Origin: Citrobacter gillenii
Lineage (GTDB): Bacteria > Pseudomonadota > Gammaproteobacteria > Enterobacterales > Enterobacteriaceae
Reading direction: 5' to 3'
NCBI RefSeq assembly: GCF_013337685.1
Contig: NZ_SUQN01000003.1
Span: forward strand, 461,166-525,165
DNA: 64,000 nt
Made by a program: the position numbers and the translations under genes. This document shows, piece after piece, positions 62,863-64,000 of the stretch (positions are counted from its first letter, which is position 1; each line of letters starts with the position of its first letter). Below the pieces are notes generated by a model, which made no database searches, was not told the DNA's origin, and worked only from the letters and a program-made list of their open reading frames with translations.

Positions 62863-63700
62863 TTCTCTCAGTAATGATTATGAAAGGCACGAAAAGGCGA
62901 AGCCGGTAAGCGGCACTCGAATTACGCGCCTGGAATTGCTAACTGAGCGAATAGGTAGAGCGACTTCGAGCTCCGGGTGGACGCACAACCTATATATCAC
63001 CCTTTAACGTCACAAAAGACCCTATGATAGATATGCTCAGCCCCCACTGGAAAATCGCGACGACTTACTTTGCCAAACTGATAGCAGGCTTCAGACAAGC
63101 GACCCCTTAATATTGAATAAAGCCAAAAAAATAACATCCGTCAATTAGTAGCAACTATTTTTAAATTTCGAATGGCAAAAAAATCATCAATATTACATAG
63201 CTAATACATCACCCAGAATTTAATCGATCATTACTGTGTTAACAGTCGCACATTAATTTCCTTTAAATTCAATATCCTACAAAAACCCATTCAGACAAGT
63301 ATTGAATAAATCATAAAGAAAAAATTGAACACCCATCAAGCCGCACTAATAAAAATGATATAAAAGTTTAAATGGCGACAATAAAAATAATACATCCTCA
63401 TTACCGCGCTGCTGAAATTCCGGAGCTAAACTATTTTAATATATCATTACCAACATAAATGAAGTCATTATATGTAATGTTAAATTTTCTTATGCGGTTT
63501 AAATTATGATTTTCCTGACTGGATTATACGGAATAGCCTCGGATTTCCTGGAGGTTTTACTGGATAACGTCGGAATGTAAGGACGCGCGGAAAATTCAGA
63601 TGACTTCCTTGAAAGAAGTTATGTCGCGATAGGATCGAAGCTAAATAGGGTACACTGGCAAGATGGACATTTAACAGCCAAATTTGACATGAGTTTTGAT
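62863..63700. other. AT-rich island flank upstream of the peroxidase gene
   Basis: About 840 bp with no supported gene. A GC-richer patch lies at 62885-62995. From about 63000 to 63500 the sequence is strongly AT-rich and includes two diverged copies of a segment about 200 bp apart (63091-63210 and 63291-63400). The region should hold the peroxidase promoter and is a likely H-NS target; that is inference from composition. Confidence 0.6.
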
Positions 63701-63775
63701 AATCCCCGTGTCCTTGGTTCGATTCCGTGTCCAGCACCACTATTTAGAAGAACCAGCCTACGGGCTGGTTTTTTG
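63701..63775 (+). repeat. attR: Right attachment repeat (diverged tRNA-Phe 3' copy)
   Basis: A diverged copy of 58622-58697: AATCCCCGTGTCCTTGGTTC is kept exactly, then GATTCCGTGTCCAGCACC replaces GATTCCGAGTCCGGGCACC, and the terminator hairpin AACCAGCC-tacg-GGCTGGTTTTTT follows (63749-63775). The 5' two thirds of the tRNA are absent, so this is not a gene. Confidence 0.85.
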
Positions 63776-64000
63776 TTATTGTATTTCCCAAGGCTTTTCA
63801 GCCAATCCCAAGCCATCTCCTTATCAATTACCCGCAACCGTCGCTGCTACCCCCCATAAATTAATGGGCAGTTAGATTTTATAATTAAAGAAGAATGCTT
63901 TGTCGTTCACGGGCAGGATAAAGGACATTTTACGCGGACAGAAGAGAGGCTTTCGCTGGACAGATACGGCGCTGACGCGGCCATCCACCCGCTTTCACAT
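63776..64000. other. Unassigned sequence to the right of the island repeat
   Basis: 225 bp to the window edge. I recognise no gene, and it does not resemble cadC, which follows pheU in E. coli. A palindrome CCCAT-aaatta-ATGGG lies near 63852-63867. Confidence 0.5.

Larger units (their letters stand above)
58662..63700. mobile_element. Genomic island of about 5 kb inserted at pheU
   Basis: DNA between the direct repeats of the tRNA-Phe 3' end. It carries one large gene (RTX haem peroxidase, minus strand), a possible transposase fragment, and AT-rich non-coding flanks. The peroxidase gene is GC-rich while the flank at 63000-63500 is strongly AT-rich, so composition is mosaic. No integrase is visible between the repeats, so the island is either decayed, non-autonomous, or part of a larger composite continuing past the window end. 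Confidence 0.8.

Noticed and set aside
62930..62990. Possible tRNA fragment (GGTAGAGCGAC word)
   Set aside because: No acceptor or anticodon stem can be drawn; the similarity is limited to one short word.
63504..63837. Two minus-strand frames of 78 and 72 codons crossing the right repeat
   Set aside because: They read through the copied tRNA-Phe 3' end and its terminator in reverse; no family resemblance outside it.
63872..63994. 40-codon minus-strand frame at the window edge
   Set aside because: Bounded by a stop just inside the window edge, so it does not continue; no recognised family.

Overview
The window is a stretch of enterobacterial chromosome with almost the same gene order as the 94-95 min region of Escherichia coli, in the opposite orientation. 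Gene content fits a Citrobacter/Salmonella-like member of the Enterobacteriaceae rather than E. coli. ecnR sits next to ecnAB, the usual ampC (or ampC-ampR) between frdD and blc is absent, and yjeN/yjeO are absent. The species cannot be fixed from the sequence alone. Assignments to E. coli orthologues rest on remembered family sequences, not on a search.

Layout. 1-2606: ascorbate utilisation (ulaA 5' part, ulaG, ulaR). 2603-4287: esterase yjfP and two small YhcN-type envelope proteins (bsmA, yjfN). 4373-10152: aidB and the yjfIJKLMC envelope-stress-type operon (PspA-like YjfJ, ATP-grasp YjfC). 10275-15821: rlmB, rnr, nsrR, purA, yjeT. 15904-26261: the dense cluster nnr-tsaE-amiB-mutL-miaA-hfq-hflX-hflK-hflC, with queG divergent from nnr. 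27400-27668 has the position and DnaA boxes expected of the datA locus. It is followed by three identical tRNA-Gly(GCC) genes. 28286-34383: orn, rsgA, psd, mscM. 34465-40772: yjeM, epmA, frdABCD. 40879-44696: blc, gdx (with a guanidine-II riboswitch), ecnR, ecnB, ecnA, efp, epmB. 44880-50426: yjeJ, yjeI, groL, groS, yjeH, fxsA. 50766-56390: aspA, dcuA, cutA, dsbD, dscR. 56458-58470: a secreted DUF1176-type protein not found at this place in E. coli K-12. 58586-58661: tRNA-Phe (pheU).

The one clearly foreign segment is a genomic island of about 5.1 kb at the 3' end of pheU. A 76-bp stretch (tRNA 3' part plus terminator) is repeated, in diverged form, at 63701-63775. Between the repeats lies a single large gene (59098-62862, minus strand). 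It encodes a 1254-residue protein with an animal-type haem peroxidase domain, RTX calcium-binding repeats containing a 381-bp tandem duplication, and a C-terminus like that of type I secretion substrates. No integrase and no type I secretion genes lie in the window. Flanking island DNA is AT-rich and carries a degenerate 200-bp-period duplication.

Functional links: EF-P and its modifiers EpmA and EpmB are all here (EpmB beside efp, EpmA 6 kb away). frdABCD, aspA and dcuA together supply anaerobic fumarate respiration. tsaE and miaA act on tRNA A37, and queG acts on the tRNA wobble base. nsrR and rnr form one stress-responsive block. Interspersed repeats (REP/BIME, two ERIC elements and an ERIC-like remnant) sit in the intergenic gaps.
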